A stretch of 44,178 bases of DNA from Betaproteobacteria bacterium (GTDB lineage Bacteria; Pseudomonadota; Gammaproteobacteria; Burkholderiales; Burkholderiaceae_C): positions 1 to 44,178 of the forward strand of contig RGQD01000004.1 in the NCBI GenBank assembly GCA_010030205.1, in the 5' to 3' direction. A program made the translations under genes and the position numbers. Shown here in pieces: positions 8,897-17,827 of this stretch. Below the pieces are notes generated by a model. The model worked only from the letters and a program-made list of their open reading frames with translations, searched no databases and was not told the origin of the DNA. Within the stretch, counting starts at the first letter, position 1, and every line of letters begins with the position of its first letter.

Positions 8897-9787
8897 TCAG
8901 GGCGCTTGGTCCAGGCTAGACACTTCGTTGCTCAGCGTGGTGCGGCGCATGTCACGAACCTGCATCGGATCGTAGCGGCGAGCCCGGTGCATCGTGACGC
9001 GGTTGTCCCAGATCACCAGGTCCCAGGGCTGCCAGACATGGGCGTAGACGAACTGGCGCTGGGTCGCATGCTCGGTCAGGTCGCGCAGAAAGGCCCGCGC
9101 TTCCGGCACCGGCCAGCCCTCGATGCCGCCCGCATGGCTGGCGAGGTAGAGCGAGAGCCTGCCGGTTATGGGGTGACGCCGAACCAGGCGCTGGCGCACT
9201 GGCGCCCATTTTTCGCGCTCGGCATCGCTGAAGTCGTCAAAGCCCAGGATTGCGCGCGAGAAGATCTGGCTGTGCGAGCAGATGAGGTCGTGGACCTCGC
9301 GCTGTGTCGCTGCGTCCAGAGCATCGTAGGCCGCACGCATGTCGGCGAACTCGGTGTTGCCGCCGCTGGCCGGAATCTTGCGCGCCGACAGCAGCGAATA
9401 CTTCGCCGGCACCTGCTTGAACGAGCTGTCCGAGTGCCAGAGTTGATTGCCAAGCCCGAACAAACGACGGCGGTCGTCTCGCGGCAGCAACTCGCCGTGC
9501 TTGTCGAGATTGGATATGTCGTTGACCTCCATGCTCACGCGGCGATCCTGCGGCGCTGCAATGTCGCCAGTCGCCTGCTCGAGCGGCCCAAGCTGGCGAC
9601 TGAAAGAAATCTGCTGCTCGTCGTCGAGTCGCTGGCCCCTGAACACCAGCACGCCGAAGCGGTCCATGCCCGCATGGATACCGGCCACTTCATGGTCCGA
9701 CAGTCGACGGGTCAAATCGACACCCGTGACGAGGCCGGCAAACAAACGCTGCTGTGCTGGATCGACAGGCTCAATATGGGACGACAT
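8897..9787 (-). CDS. TauD/TfdA family Fe(II)/2-oxoglutarate-dependent dioxygenase
   Basis: A 296-residue non-haem iron oxygenase of the TfdA type. It couples 2-oxoglutarate decarboxylation to hydroxylation of a small acidic substrate. The iron-binding facial triad is visible as His118 and Asp120 in LWHSDSSF and the distal His267 in TMHRARRYD, with 2-oxoglutarate-binding arginines in MRRTTL near residue 283. The N-terminal FAGLVTGVDLTRRLSDHEVA and RFGVLVFRGQ segments are family-typical. The distal stretch resembles 2,4-D dioxygenase TfdA more than taurine dioxygenase TauD, but neighbours give no clue to substrate. It appears to be a single-gene unit on the minus strand. Confidence 0.9.
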   Translation of the reverse strand: MSSHIEPVDPAQQRLFAGLVTGVDLTRRLSDHEVAGIHAGMDRFGVLVFRGQRLDDEQQISFSRQLGPLEQATGDIAAPQDRRVSMEVNDISNLDKHGELLPRDDRRRLFGLGNQLWHSDSSFKQVPAKYSLLSARKIPASGGNTEFADMRAAYDALDAATQREVHDLICSHSQIFSRAILGFDDFSDAEREKWAPVRQRLVRRHPITGRLSLYLASHAGGIEGWPVPEARAFLRDLTEHATQRQFVYAHVWQPWDLVIWDNRVTMHRARRYDPMQVRDMRRTTLSNEVSSLDQAP

Positions 9788-10029
9788 GGTCTACCTCAGT
9801 TTAGCGCGACCGCTAAGGAGTTCGGATCTGCCAGGCTTTGATCAGCGCCAGCCATTCCGCGCTGATGCGGTCGCGGCACTCACACGGCCAAGCACTCGCA
9901 GCCCGCGCTGGAGCGGCAAGTCGACCGAGGGTTTTCACACCTGCGTGCCCGCTGCGGGCTGGCATGATAACGACTGCGGGGTGGCGACAGCAGCGGACAT
10001 ATTGAATATATAATATATCCGCGCCGGTA

Positions 10030-10058
10030 TTGACAAGAATAAAATGTTGTGCTATAGT
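10030..10058 (+). promoter_or_regulatory. Near-consensus sigma70 promoter
   Basis: A perfect -35 box TTGACA (10030-10035), a 17-bp spacer and a -10 box TATAGT (10053-10058). A transcript would start near 10065. The next coding gene, the cyclase, begins about 275 bp further on, so the promoter implies either a long 5' leader or an independent small RNA. Confidence 0.7.
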
Positions 10059-10074
10059 CACAGCGAAATTTTTT

Positions 10075-10097
10075 GGTAAATATATTTAGGTAAATAT
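10075..10097. repeat. Direct repeat GGTAAATAT x2
   Basis: Two identical 9-mers, 10075-10083 and 10089-10097, have a 14-bp period. They lie just downstream of the predicted transcription start of the orphan promoter and are possible regulator half-sites. Confidence 0.5.
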
Positions 10098-10339
10098 TTT
10101 GGCCGTTGTTTTTCAACCCTATGTTTTACCCATGTGGACATCCCCGCGAGCAACAATCTTGTCGCGCCTAGAGTCCATCTGAACCGAGTCAAGCTCAGCG
10201 GTATGATCCGCAAGAATTTCGGTCTCGGCAAGATCCCTGCCGCTTGAGCAGCCGCTTCCGTGCGGGCAGGCACGACGACGGTCTGGCGCTGGCGATCAGT
10301 TGCAGAATCTAGATTTTTTAGTACAGATGAGAATTTAAA

Positions 10340-11191
10340 ATGACCCCAAATTCCAAACTAACAACCATCATGGCCTCCGATGTTTGCGGTTATAGCAAAC
10401 TGATTGGAGAAAATGAGCTTGCCGCCATCGTCGCACTTCAGGAATGCCGCAAGATCATGGACCCGCTGATCCAGTCGCATGGCGGGCGGATCTTCAACAC
10501 GGCCGGCGATGCGGTGCTCGCAGAGTTCGACAGCCCGGTTGGCGCCATCGATTTTGCGATCAAGTGCCAAAACCAGTTTCATGCCCGAAACAAGGTGCCA
10601 GGTAAATTGACGATGCGCTGGCGCTTCGGCATGAATCTGGGCGAGGTCTATATCCTGGACAACGGCGATTTGCTGGGCGACGGCATCAACCTCGCAGCGC
10701 GGCTTGAGAGCATCGCAGACCAAGGCGGTGTGGCGATCGGGGCTGAGCTCTACGGTGTCGTTCACCGCAAGATCAAGAATGTAGCCTTCGAAGACCGCGG
10801 CGAGGTTGAACTCAAGAATATCTCGGACCCGATCCAGGTCTGGGCGATCAAGATCGAAGGCGCCACTCGCACTGTCACGGCAGCCAAAAAACAGGCCCCG
10901 GAAGTCAAGAATTACGAGAAAGAGATCGAGTCGCTCGAACGCAGTGCGGCTCGAATGGATGGAGAAGCGGCCTTCAAGCTTGGCAAGATCTACACCGACA
11001 AGGCAAGCTCATCGTTCAATATCGAAAAAGCGATCAACTGGCTGTGGGCGGCCAGAGGTCTCAAGATCCAGAGCGCGACCGACGAGTTGAACCTGATCAT
11101 CCCGACACTGCCGAAGGACAAATGGCAGCAGGCCAAGACCAATGCCGAAGTCTTTCTGGACGACCTGCGGTGGAAAAGCGGCGCTCGCTAA
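10340..11191 (+). CDS. Class III adenylate/guanylate cyclase with Sel1-like C-terminus
   Basis: A 283-residue soluble protein. The N-terminal 170 residues form a class III nucleotide cyclase domain. The metal-binding Asp14 lies in MASDVCGYSKL and Asp57 in IFNTAGDAVLAEF. The transition-state Asn/Arg lie in GDGINLAARLE, and GEVYILDNGDLLGD precedes them. It should make cAMP (or cGMP) from ATP/GTP as a homodimer. From about residue 195 a charged helical region leads into AAFKLGKIYTDKASSSFNIEKAINWLWAARGLK in two overlapping parts that resemble one Sel1/TPR-like unit, probably a protein-interaction tail. It converges on a SulP transporter that carries a cyclic-nucleotide-binding domain, so a functional pairing is likely. 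The ribosome-binding site is weak (GATGAGA). Confidence 0.88.
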   Translation: MTPNSKLTTIMASDVCGYSKLIGENELAAIVALQECRKIMDPLIQSHGGRIFNTAGDAVLAEFDSPVGAIDFAIKCQNQFHARNKVPGKLTMRWRFGMNLGEVYILDNGDLLGDGINLAARLESIADQGGVAIGAELYGVVHRKIKNVAFEDRGEVELKNISDPIQVWAIKIEGATRTVTAAKKQAPEVKNYEKEIESLERSAARMDGEAAFKLGKIYTDKASSSFNIEKAINWLWAARGLKIQSATDELNLIIPTLPKDKWQQAKTNAEVFLDDLRWKSGAR

Positions 11192-11273
11192 GCGTCAGGT
11201 CAGCGAACGCCGTCGGCGGCCAGGCACATCGGCGCTGCGTTCAACAAGTCACGGCCTGAAGGGCGCTGGCCAA

Positions 11274-13472
11274 TCAGCTCAAGGTCGCGATCAGCTTGTT
11301 GGTCCTGGCCAATGATCCAGCGAGCTTGCAGATCACCATCCGGTCGAAGCTCGTCGCGAGCGCGGGGTGCTCTGAACGCATCCTGACCAGCGAATCCTTG
11401 TGCAGGATGTGGACGTTGGACTCGACCACCGCCAGTATCGACGCTGTTCTTGCGCCGCCGGTGTAGAAGGCCATCTCACCGACCATCGCCCCTTTGCTCA
11501 GTTTCGCCAACCTCAGTCGGGCATCGCCTATGACTTTGATGATGTCAAAGCTGCCATCGTCGACAAAATAGATCGCATCGGACAAGTCGCCGTCGTGGCA
11601 CAGCGCTTCATCCTTGTTGACTTGCCTAGACTCGCAATAGCCGAGAAACGTTTGCCGATCGGCGTCGTCTGGCAAGAATTCGAAGCAAGAGTCTTCGACA
11701 TGGTCCTTGTCCACCTTGCTGATCAAGGCCACTTCTGCGGCTTCAAGCGCGCGGTCTAGCGAAGGAAAGTAATGGATGTTCTTGCTCGCTGCGGCATCCA
11801 GCGAGATCGAGAGAAGGTCGTCCTTGTTGCTGCGCGAGTGCACGAAGTAGAACTGCAAGGCTCGGTCGCTGTAGCGGCGCAGGATGCGCTGAAACACGCC
11901 GATGGCCGAGCGGTCGACGCCGCTGGCGTCACTGAAGTCGAGCACGACACCTTCGAGTTGGTCGATGTCCATGCCCTGGAACAACAGGTCAATCTTGCTC
12001 GCGGAGCCAAAGAACACGTAGCCGCTCAGACGGTAGATCACAGTCTTGTGCCCGCTGGCTCTGATGGCTTCCACCTGGTGACTCGCGCGGACCACCGAGC
12101 TCGAGAACAAGGACAAGTCGGTCACCAGACTGGTCAATGGAAAGCGGCTATAGGTGACGACGAAGATGACGCAGGCCAGCACCAGGCCGGCGCCAAAACC
12201 CACGAGATAGCCGTAGTTCGCCACCAGGCCGAGGATCAGCGCGATCTGCGCCAGTTCAAGCCTGGACGCGACATGGCGCTGGTCCCAAAGCCACTGCTTG
12301 ATCATGTTCAGGCCCAGGTAGAGCACCAAGCCCCCCAGCGCCGCCTTGGGCACGTAAGCGATCGCGCCACCTGCGCCGAACAACACCGCCAAGCAGATCA
12401 GCGCGGCGATGACGCCAGCGGCTGCACCGCCGCCAACCTTCTGATTCAGCGTCGTCCTGCCAATCGAGATGATGCCGACAAAACCACCCAGCAGCGCGGC
12501 AACGCCAGCTGACGCGGCGTGGGTCTTGAGCACATGATCGAGGTCGAACTCTTTTTGATAGTTCAGTTCCAGGCTTGCAAGCGACAACAGGATCGTCAGC
12601 AGTCCGACAAAGCTCACCACCAGCATAGATGGCAGGTACTGCAGCAGTATCTTGAGGTGCGCGACGCTGAAGTCCAGCGCCCAGGGCGGTTGCCATGCCA
12701 TGTCCTGGAGCCCGGCGAAGAACCAATCTTCACGACGGCACCACTCAGGGTCGCAGAGTTCGCTCGCCAACCCTAGATTCGCTGCGAGCGTTGCGACGAC
12801 CATCACCAGCGGAATCAACAGCGCGCTGGAGATGCGAGACGCCAGCGAGTACAAGGTCGCCACCACCGCAATGCCGAACAAGAGCTCCGGCCGATAGGGG
12901 TTGGCGACGAGCTTGTTCAGTCCAGCCATCGTGAGCGGCGTCTCGGAGATGATGTTGAGCGCACCACTGCACATCAACCAACCGGTCGAGGCCAGAAAGC
13001 CGGCCATGACCGAGAACGGGATGTAACGCACCAGGCCCGAGAGCTTGAGCCTGGGCAGCGCGTAGAACGCGAGTGCACAAACGCAGCTAGTGACGAAGAT
13101 AGCTTCCATGGCCAGGTCCAGGTTCGCCGACCCGGCCTGCCCCGCAGCGCCCAATGAGGCCGGGCTCGCATCCAGACGCAGGCCCAGGCTAGACGCCTGA
13201 GACAGTCCGAGCGATCCCAGCGCCGCCATCGTGCCGGCCATCACCGATATCGTGTTCGAATCCGGGCCGCTGATGAACGTGCCCTCTTCCGAGAACATGC
13301 CGAACAGCGCACCGATGATGGCGGTGATCAAGGCCACCGTGATGCCGAAACCCACGTACCCGACCAACGGCCCCGAGAACAGCAGCGCGCCGTAGGAGAT
13401 CGAATAGATCACCGCGCTCAGGCCAACAATCGCACCTGCCGAGGTCTGGCGTGCCAGCGTCGCAATGTTCAT
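11274..13472 (-). CDS. SulP family anion transporter with STAS and cyclic-nucleotide-binding domains
   Basis: A 732-residue inner-membrane protein with three parts. Residues 1 to about 425 are the SulP/SLC26 transporter core, with many hydrophobic helices and segments such as GFVGIISIGRTTLNQKVGGG. The cytoplasmic STAS domain follows at about 450-560 (VIYRLSGYVFFGSASKIDLL, VVLDFSDASGVDRSAI). At about 590-715 is a CRP-like domain with GEMAFYTGGARTASI, which keeps the Glu and the Arg-Thr/Ser of the phosphate-binding cassette, so cyclic-nucleotide binding is expected. SulP proteins move sulfate, bicarbonate or C4-dicarboxylates. It starts 18 bp after an Asp/Glu-racemase-family gene on the same strand. 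The ATG at 13472 was preferred over a TTG three codons upstream. Confidence 0.9.
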   Translation of the reverse strand: MNIATLARQTSAGAIVGLSAVIYSISYGALLFSGPLVGYVGFGITVALITAIIGALFGMFSEEGTFISGPDSNTISVMAGTMAALGSLGLSQASSLGLRLDASPASLGAAGQAGSANLDLAMEAIFVTSCVCALAFYALPRLKLSGLVRYIPFSVMAGFLASTGWLMCSGALNIISETPLTMAGLNKLVANPYRPELLFGIAVVATLYSLASRISSALLIPLVMVVATLAANLGLASELCDPEWCRREDWFFAGLQDMAWQPPWALDFSVAHLKILLQYLPSMLVVSFVGLLTILLSLASLELNYQKEFDLDHVLKTHAASAGVAALLGGFVGIISIGRTTLNQKVGGGAAAGVIAALICLAVLFGAGGAIAYVPKAALGGLVLYLGLNMIKQWLWDQRHVASRLELAQIALILGLVANYGYLVGFGAGLVLACVIFVVTYSRFPLTSLVTDLSLFSSSVVRASHQVEAIRASGHKTVIYRLSGYVFFGSASKIDLLFQGMDIDQLEGVVLDFSDASGVDRSAIGVFQRILRRYSDRALQFYFVHSRSNKDDLLSISLDAAASKNIHYFPSLDRALEAAEVALISKVDKDHVEDSCFEFLPDDADRQTFLGYCESRQVNKDEALCHDGDLSDAIYFVDDGSFDIIKVIGDARLRLAKLSKGAMVGEMAFYTGGARTASILAVVESNVHILHKDSLVRMRSEHPALATSFDRMVICKLAGSLARTNKLIATLS

Positions 13473-13490
13473 TCGCAGCAACCGGTAATG

Positions 13491-14186
13491 TCAGGCGAAG
13501 AACGCGGCGACAGACAGCGCCAGCGCGTCAGTCGAATCGACGAACTGCAATGGATTGGCCTTGCATTGCTGGCGCATGCCGATGGGGATTTCGGTGCAAC
13601 CGAGAATGATGATCTCAGCCCCGCGCGCTACAAGCAAGGCGGCGGCCTCGGCGAAAACCACCTCCGCATCGGGCAACTTGTTGGCCTTGATCAGCGCGAT
13701 GCCTGGCGAGACCAGACGCTCGAACTCCTCGTCGGTGGGCGTGAGCACGGCAAAACCCATGTCTTTGAGGGTGCTGCGGTACATCCCCATCTGATGGGTC
13801 CCGAAGGTCGACAAGACGCCCACCGTCTTCACGTCTGGATTCTTCTTGTGCACCTGCTCAGCGCTGGCTTTGACGATATGAAACACCGGCACCGCGGAGG
13901 CGGCGACCATCTCCTCGTACCAGCGATGCGCGCTGTTGCATGGAATACAGATGGCCCCGACGCCGGCCTGGCTGAGGAACCTTATCCCTTCGAGCAATTT
14001 CGGCAGTGGCGATGCACCTTTGCCAAGGATGCTCTGCGTGCGATCCGGGATCGTGCAATCGCCGTAAAGCAGTACGGGGATGTGCGCCTGGTCAGTTTGT
14101 GCCGAAGTGTTTTCCACCAGTTTGCTGAGAAAATCAGCCGTCGCCAAAGGGCCCATGCCACCCAACACACCCAAAAAATTCTTCAT
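13491..14186 (-). CDS. Aspartate/glutamate racemase family protein
   Basis: A 231-residue PLP-independent racemase. The N-terminus FLGVLGGMGPLATADF is characteristic of the Asp/Glu racemase superfamily. The two catalytic cysteines are visible: Cys83 in IPCNSAH and Cys197 in ILGCTEIP. A two-base mechanism interconverting L- and D-aspartate or glutamate is expected; related subgroups act on hydantoins or maleate, but their motifs differ. The gene is first in a probable operon with the SulP-STAS-cNMP transporter (18-bp gap), which hints that the transporter may carry a dicarboxylate or acidic amino acid. The AT-rich 229 bp upstream is shared with the divergent aminotransferase. Confidence 0.9.
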   Translation of the reverse strand: MKNFLGVLGGMGPLATADFLSKLVENTSAQTDQAHIPVLLYGDCTIPDRTQSILGKGASPLPKLLEGIRFLSQAGVGAICIPCNSAHRWYEEMVAASAVPVFHIVKASAEQVHKKNPDVKTVGVLSTFGTHQMGMYRSTLKDMGFAVLTPTDEEFERLVSPGIALIKANKLPDAEVVFAEAAALLVARGAEIIILGCTEIPIGMRQQCKANPLQFVDSTDALALSVAAFFA

Positions 14187-14415
14187 CGACCCTCCGGTAG
14201 CATCAACAGCTCTACAACTTTACCTGCTTAAAAACATAAAAACTTCACATTAATTCTATCATTATTAGAAATGCGAAAGCCATAAAGGTGACGGCAGCAA
14301 GCGCCAGCTATCGCGGATTGGATGGAACCGGCAGGACAAAGCCCGGATCCGATTGCAGTGCATCCGCTTTTGCGCAAGCCTCGGCCTAGACGCCGGTGCT
14401 AAGCTCGACGCTCCC

Positions 14416-15615
14416 ATGTCCAACACGGCGCTGACTTGCAGCACCGTCCTTCAACCTGGAGCCCCCATGCCCGGCCTGTTGCCCAATGTCGACCCCGATG
14501 GTTTGCTTGAGTACTCGGTGGTCTACACCGACCGTGCGCTCAACCACATGTCGCAGAAGTTTCAGCGCGTGATGCGCGACATCTCGGCCTTGCTCAAGAC
14601 TGCTTACGGTGCCCATTCGGCTGTGGTCGTTCCCGGCAGCGGCACCTTCGGCATGGAAGCCGTGGCGCGTCAGTTCGCCACAGGCAAGAAATGCCTGGTG
14701 ATACGCAACGGCTGGTTCAGCTACCGCTGGACCCAGATCTTCGAGATGGGCCAGATCCCCGCCGAGTCGATCGTGCTGAAAGCGCGCCGCGTCTCGAACC
14801 AACACCAAGCGGCTTTCGCGCCGCCACCCATCGCCGAGGTCGTGGCAGCGATCCACGACCAGCGCCCCGACCTGGTGTTCGCGCCGCATGTAGAGACTGC
14901 CGCGGGCATGATCCTGCCCGACGACTACCTGCGCGCAGTGGCAGACGCAGTGCATGCAGTGGGTGGCTTGTTCGTACTCGACTGCATCGCCTCTGGGGCG
15001 ATCTGGGTCGACATGGCGGCCATCGGCGTCGACCTGCTGGTCAGCGCGCCGCAAAAAGGCTGGAGCGGACCGCCCTGCTGCGCGCTGGTGATGCTCAGCG
15101 AAGCAGCACGGCTTCGCATCGACGCCACGACCAGCACCAGCTTTGCCTGCGACCTGAAAAAGTGGCTGCAGATCATGGAGACCTACGAAGCCGGTGGCCA
15201 CGCTTACCACGCCACGCTGCCGACCGACGCACTGACGCGGATGCGCGACGTGATGCAGGAGACCCAGGCCCGGGGTTTCGAGACCGCTCGCGCGCAACAA
15301 CAAACGCTGGGCGACGCAGTGCGCGCACTGCTGGCGCGCAAGGGCTACAAGAGCGTCGCAGCACCGGGCTTCCAAGCCCCGGGCGTGGTCGTGAGCTACA
15401 CCGATGACGCCGGCCTGAGCAGCAGCAAGACCTTGCTAGGTCTGGGCCTGCAGACCGCCGCCGGCGTGCCGCTGCAGTGCGACGAGCCGGCCGACTTCAA
15501 GACCTTTCGCATAGGCTTGTTCGGACTCGACAAGCTGGCCAACATCGAGCGCAGCGTCGAGCATCTGGATCGTGCGCTCGATCAGGTCGCGCAACCGCTG
15601 GCCGCAGCGGCCTGA
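14416..15615 (+). CDS. Class V aminotransferase (alanine--glyoxylate / serine--pyruvate type)
   Basis: A cytoplasmic PLP enzyme of 399 residues, fold type I. Gly-rich PGSGTFGMEAVARQF (73-87) binds the PLP phosphate. Asp189 in FVLDCIASGAIWVDM pairs with the pyridine nitrogen, and Lys214 in SAPQKGWSGPP is the Schiff-base lysine. Family members transfer amino groups from serine or alanine to glyoxylate or pyruvate. The start chosen is MSNTALTCST; an internal ATG at 14467 (MPGLLPNVDPDG) is the only strong alternative. It stands alone, divergent from the racemase gene and converging on the glycerol operon. The exact donor and acceptor cannot be read from sequence. Confidence 0.9.
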   Translation: MSNTALTCSTVLQPGAPMPGLLPNVDPDGLLEYSVVYTDRALNHMSQKFQRVMRDISALLKTAYGAHSAVVVPGSGTFGMEAVARQFATGKKCLVIRNGWFSYRWTQIFEMGQIPAESIVLKARRVSNQHQAAFAPPPIAEVVAAIHDQRPDLVFAPHVETAAGMILPDDYLRAVADAVHAVGGLFVLDCIASGAIWVDMAAIGVDLLVSAPQKGWSGPPCCALVMLSEAARLRIDATTSTSFACDLKKWLQIMETYEAGGHAYHATLPTDALTRMRDVMQETQARGFETARAQQQTLGDAVRALLARKGYKSVAAPGFQAPGVVVSYTDDAGLSSSKTLLGLGLQTAAGVPLQCDEPADFKTFRIGLFGLDKLANIERSVEHLDRALDQVAQPLAAAA

Positions 15616-15693
15616 AACCGGCCGCGCGGGCCTGTCACAGGCGCCGCGCGGCCAAGCCCTCGACAGGGCTCATGTCAGATGACGGCTTGCGCC

Positions 15694-17424
15694 TTATCTG
15701 ACCTTGCCCGACTTCCAGGCGTTGAGCAGCGTGTCATAGGCGATGGTCTCGCCCTTGGGCTTCTCGTTGTCCAGCTTCTTCCAAGGCGCGCCCTTGTCGC
15801 TCAAGTACTTGTTCGGATCGCCCTTGGGGTTGAGCTTGGGTGCGCAATGCGTCATGCCCGCGCGTTCGAGCCTGCCCATCACCTGGTCCATCTCTTCGGC
15901 CAGGTTGTCCATCGCACCCTGGGGCGTCTTTTCACCCGTGACCGCCTGCGCCACGTTCTTCCACCACAGCTGCGCCAGTTTCGGGTAGTCAGGAACGTTG
16001 GTGCCAGTCGGCGTCCAGGCCACCCGCGCCGGGCTGCGATAGAACTCGATCAAACCACCGTACTTGGCCGCGTTCTGCGTGAAGTAGTCGTGGCGGATAT
16101 CCGAGTCACGGATGAAGGTCAAACCGGTGATCGACTTTTTCAGCGACGTGGTCTTGGCCGTCACAAACTGGGCGTAAAGCCAGGCCGCTGCCACCTTGTT
16201 GGCGTCATGGCTCTTGAAGAAGGTCCAAGAACCGACGTCTTGGTAGCCGTTCTGCATGCCCTGCTTCCAGTACGGGCCGTTCGGGCCGGGCGCCATGCGC
16301 CATTTCGGCGTGCCGTCGGCGTTGACCACTGGCAAACCCGGCTTGACCATGTCGGCGGTGAAAGCGGTGTACCAGAAGATCTGTTGCGCGATCTGGCCTT
16401 GCGCGGGCACAGGACCAGACTCGCCGAAGGTCATGCCGGTGGCTTCCTTGGGCGCGTACTTCTTCATCCAATCGATGTACTTGGTCAACGCATAGACCGC
16501 CGCCGGCGAGTTGGTGGCGCCGCCGCGAGACACCGAGGCGCCCACTGGGGTGCACTTGTCGGCGCCCACGCGGATGCCCCATTCGTCGACCGGCATGCCG
16601 TTGGGGATGCCGATGTCGGCGGTACCGGCCATCGACAGCCAGGCATCGGTGAAGCGCCAGCCCAGCGACGGGTCTTTCTTGCCGTAGTCCATGTGGCCGT
16701 AGATCGGCTTGCCGTCGATCGTCTTGACGTCTTCGCTGAAGAAGGCCGCGATGTCCTCGTAGGCACTCCAGTTCAGCGGCACGCCCAGGTCGTAGCCGTA
16801 CTTGGCCTTGAACTTGTCCTTCAAGTCCTGCTTGGCGAACAGGTCAGCGCGGAACCAGTACAGGTTGGCGAACTGTTGGTCGGGCAGCTGGTAGAGCTTC
16901 TTGTCCGGCGCTGTCGTGAAACTGGTGCCGATGAAGTCCTTCAGGTCCAGACCGGGGTTGGTGAAGTCCTTGCCTGCACCCGTCATGTAGTCGGTCAGAT
17001 TCATGATCTTGCCGTAACGGTAGTGCGTTCCGATCAGGTCGGAGTCGCTGATCCAGCCGTCATAGATCGACTTGCCCGACTGCATCGAGGTCTGCAGTTT
17101 CTCGACCACATCGCCCTCCTGGATGATGTCGTGCTTGACCTTGATGCCGGTGATCTCCTCGAAGGCCTTGGCCAGCGTCTTGCTCTCGTACTCATGCGTC
17201 GTCAGGGTCTCGGAGACGACCGAGATTTCCTTGACGCCCTTGGCCTGCAGCTTCTTGGCGGCTTCGATGAACCATTTCATCTCGGCGAGCTGCTGGTCCT
17301 TGTTCAGCGTCGAAGGCTGGAACTCGGCATCAATCCATTTTTTCGCAGCAGCCTCGTCGGCCCAGGAAGGACTGGCAACCGCGATCATCGCGGCCAAGCC
17401 CAAAGCGGTGTAGCGCAACTTCAT
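15694..17424 (-). CDS. glpV: Glycerol ABC transporter, periplasmic substrate-binding protein
   Basis: A 576-residue periplasmic binding protein. The Sec signal peptide is MKLRYTALGLAAMIAVASPSW-A, with cleavage before DEAAAKK. The large family-1-like solute-binding fold includes DGWISDSDLIGTHYRYGKIMN and YQLPDQQFANLYWFRADLF, typical of the big glycerol-binding proteins GlpV found with GlpSTPQU. It is the last gene of the minus-strand operon. The 94-bp gap before it contains a GC-rich inverted-repeat-prone stretch and no gene, which may separate its high expression from the membrane components. The substrate, glycerol, is inferred from the whole operon with glpD, glpK and glpR. Confidence 0.92.
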   Translation of the reverse strand: MKLRYTALGLAAMIAVASPSWADEAAAKKWIDAEFQPSTLNKDQQLAEMKWFIEAAKKLQAKGVKEISVVSETLTTHEYESKTLAKAFEEITGIKVKHDIIQEGDVVEKLQTSMQSGKSIYDGWISDSDLIGTHYRYGKIMNLTDYMTGAGKDFTNPGLDLKDFIGTSFTTAPDKKLYQLPDQQFANLYWFRADLFAKQDLKDKFKAKYGYDLGVPLNWSAYEDIAAFFSEDVKTIDGKPIYGHMDYGKKDPSLGWRFTDAWLSMAGTADIGIPNGMPVDEWGIRVGADKCTPVGASVSRGGATNSPAAVYALTKYIDWMKKYAPKEATGMTFGESGPVPAQGQIAQQIFWYTAFTADMVKPGLPVVNADGTPKWRMAPGPNGPYWKQGMQNGYQDVGSWTFFKSHDANKVAAAWLYAQFVTAKTTSLKKSITGLTFIRDSDIRHDYFTQNAAKYGGLIEFYRSPARVAWTPTGTNVPDYPKLAQLWWKNVAQAVTGEKTPQGAMDNLAEEMDQVMGRLERAGMTHCAPKLNPKGDPNKYLSDKGAPWKKLDNEKPKGETIAYDTLLNAWKSGKVR

Positions 17425-17518
17425 TTCATCTCCTCTGGTGGTGCTTCCCCGAACGACCCGGAGCGGATCAACGCGGCCCCGGGGAAGCGCCGGGCCGGGT
17501 GCCTGTGTAACTCGGTTC

Positions 17519-17827
17519 TCAAGCTTTTTTCATGATCCAGGCCAATGCCAGCATCGACAACACCAAACTAATCCACACGCTGGGCTCGGCATCGAGGGCT
17601 AGCCACTCGGCGAGCTTGCCGGCCAGCCCGACAAAACCCAGGTTGATGTAAGCCGCCGTGAGCAGGCCGATGAACAGACGGTCGCCTCGGGTGGTGGCGA
17701 TCGGCAGAAAGCCGCGCCGCTCGACCGTGGGCGACTTGATTTCCCAATACGTCATGCCGATCAGCATCAGCCCGACACAAGCAAAAAACACTGCCACCGG
17801 CAGGGTCCATGCCATCCACTCGAACAT
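17519..17827 (-). CDS. glpU: DUF2160 small membrane protein of the glycerol ABC operon
   Basis: A 102-residue inner-membrane protein with about three hydrophobic segments (MAWTLPVAVFFACVGLMLIG, LTAAYINLGFVGLAG, WISLVLSMLALAWIM) and a conserved central loop, TYWEIKSPTVERRGFLPIAT. This is the DUF2160 family, which is found almost only inside glycerol ABC operons and corresponds to GlpU of the rhizobial glpSTPQUV system. Its ATG overlaps the stop of the preceding permease (TGATG), so translation is coupled. Its role is unknown; it may stabilise or modulate the permease. Confidence 0.88.
   Translation of the reverse strand: MFEWMAWTLPVAVFFACVGLMLIGMTYWEIKSPTVERRGFLPIATTRGDRLFIGLLTAAYINLGFVGLAGKLAEWLALDAEPSVWISLVLSMLALAWIMKKA

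Larger units (their letters stand above)
9788..10339. other. 552-bp AT-rich spacer without a recognisable gene
   Basis: This stretch separates the dioxygenase start from the cyclase start. It changes abruptly from GC-rich to AT-rich around 10000-10100, with an alternating TA run (10002-10018). It holds a near-consensus sigma70 promoter (10030-10058) and two GGTAAATAT repeats, but no reading frame on either strand resembles a known protein. It could encode a small RNA or be the debris of an inserted element. Confidence 0.6.

Noticed and set aside
15679-17535. Long plus-strand open frame of 618 codons
   Set aside because: It is antisense to glpV and reflects GC-rich third-position bias; its translation is His/Arg/Val-rich without homology, while the minus-strand frame is an unmistakable binding protein.
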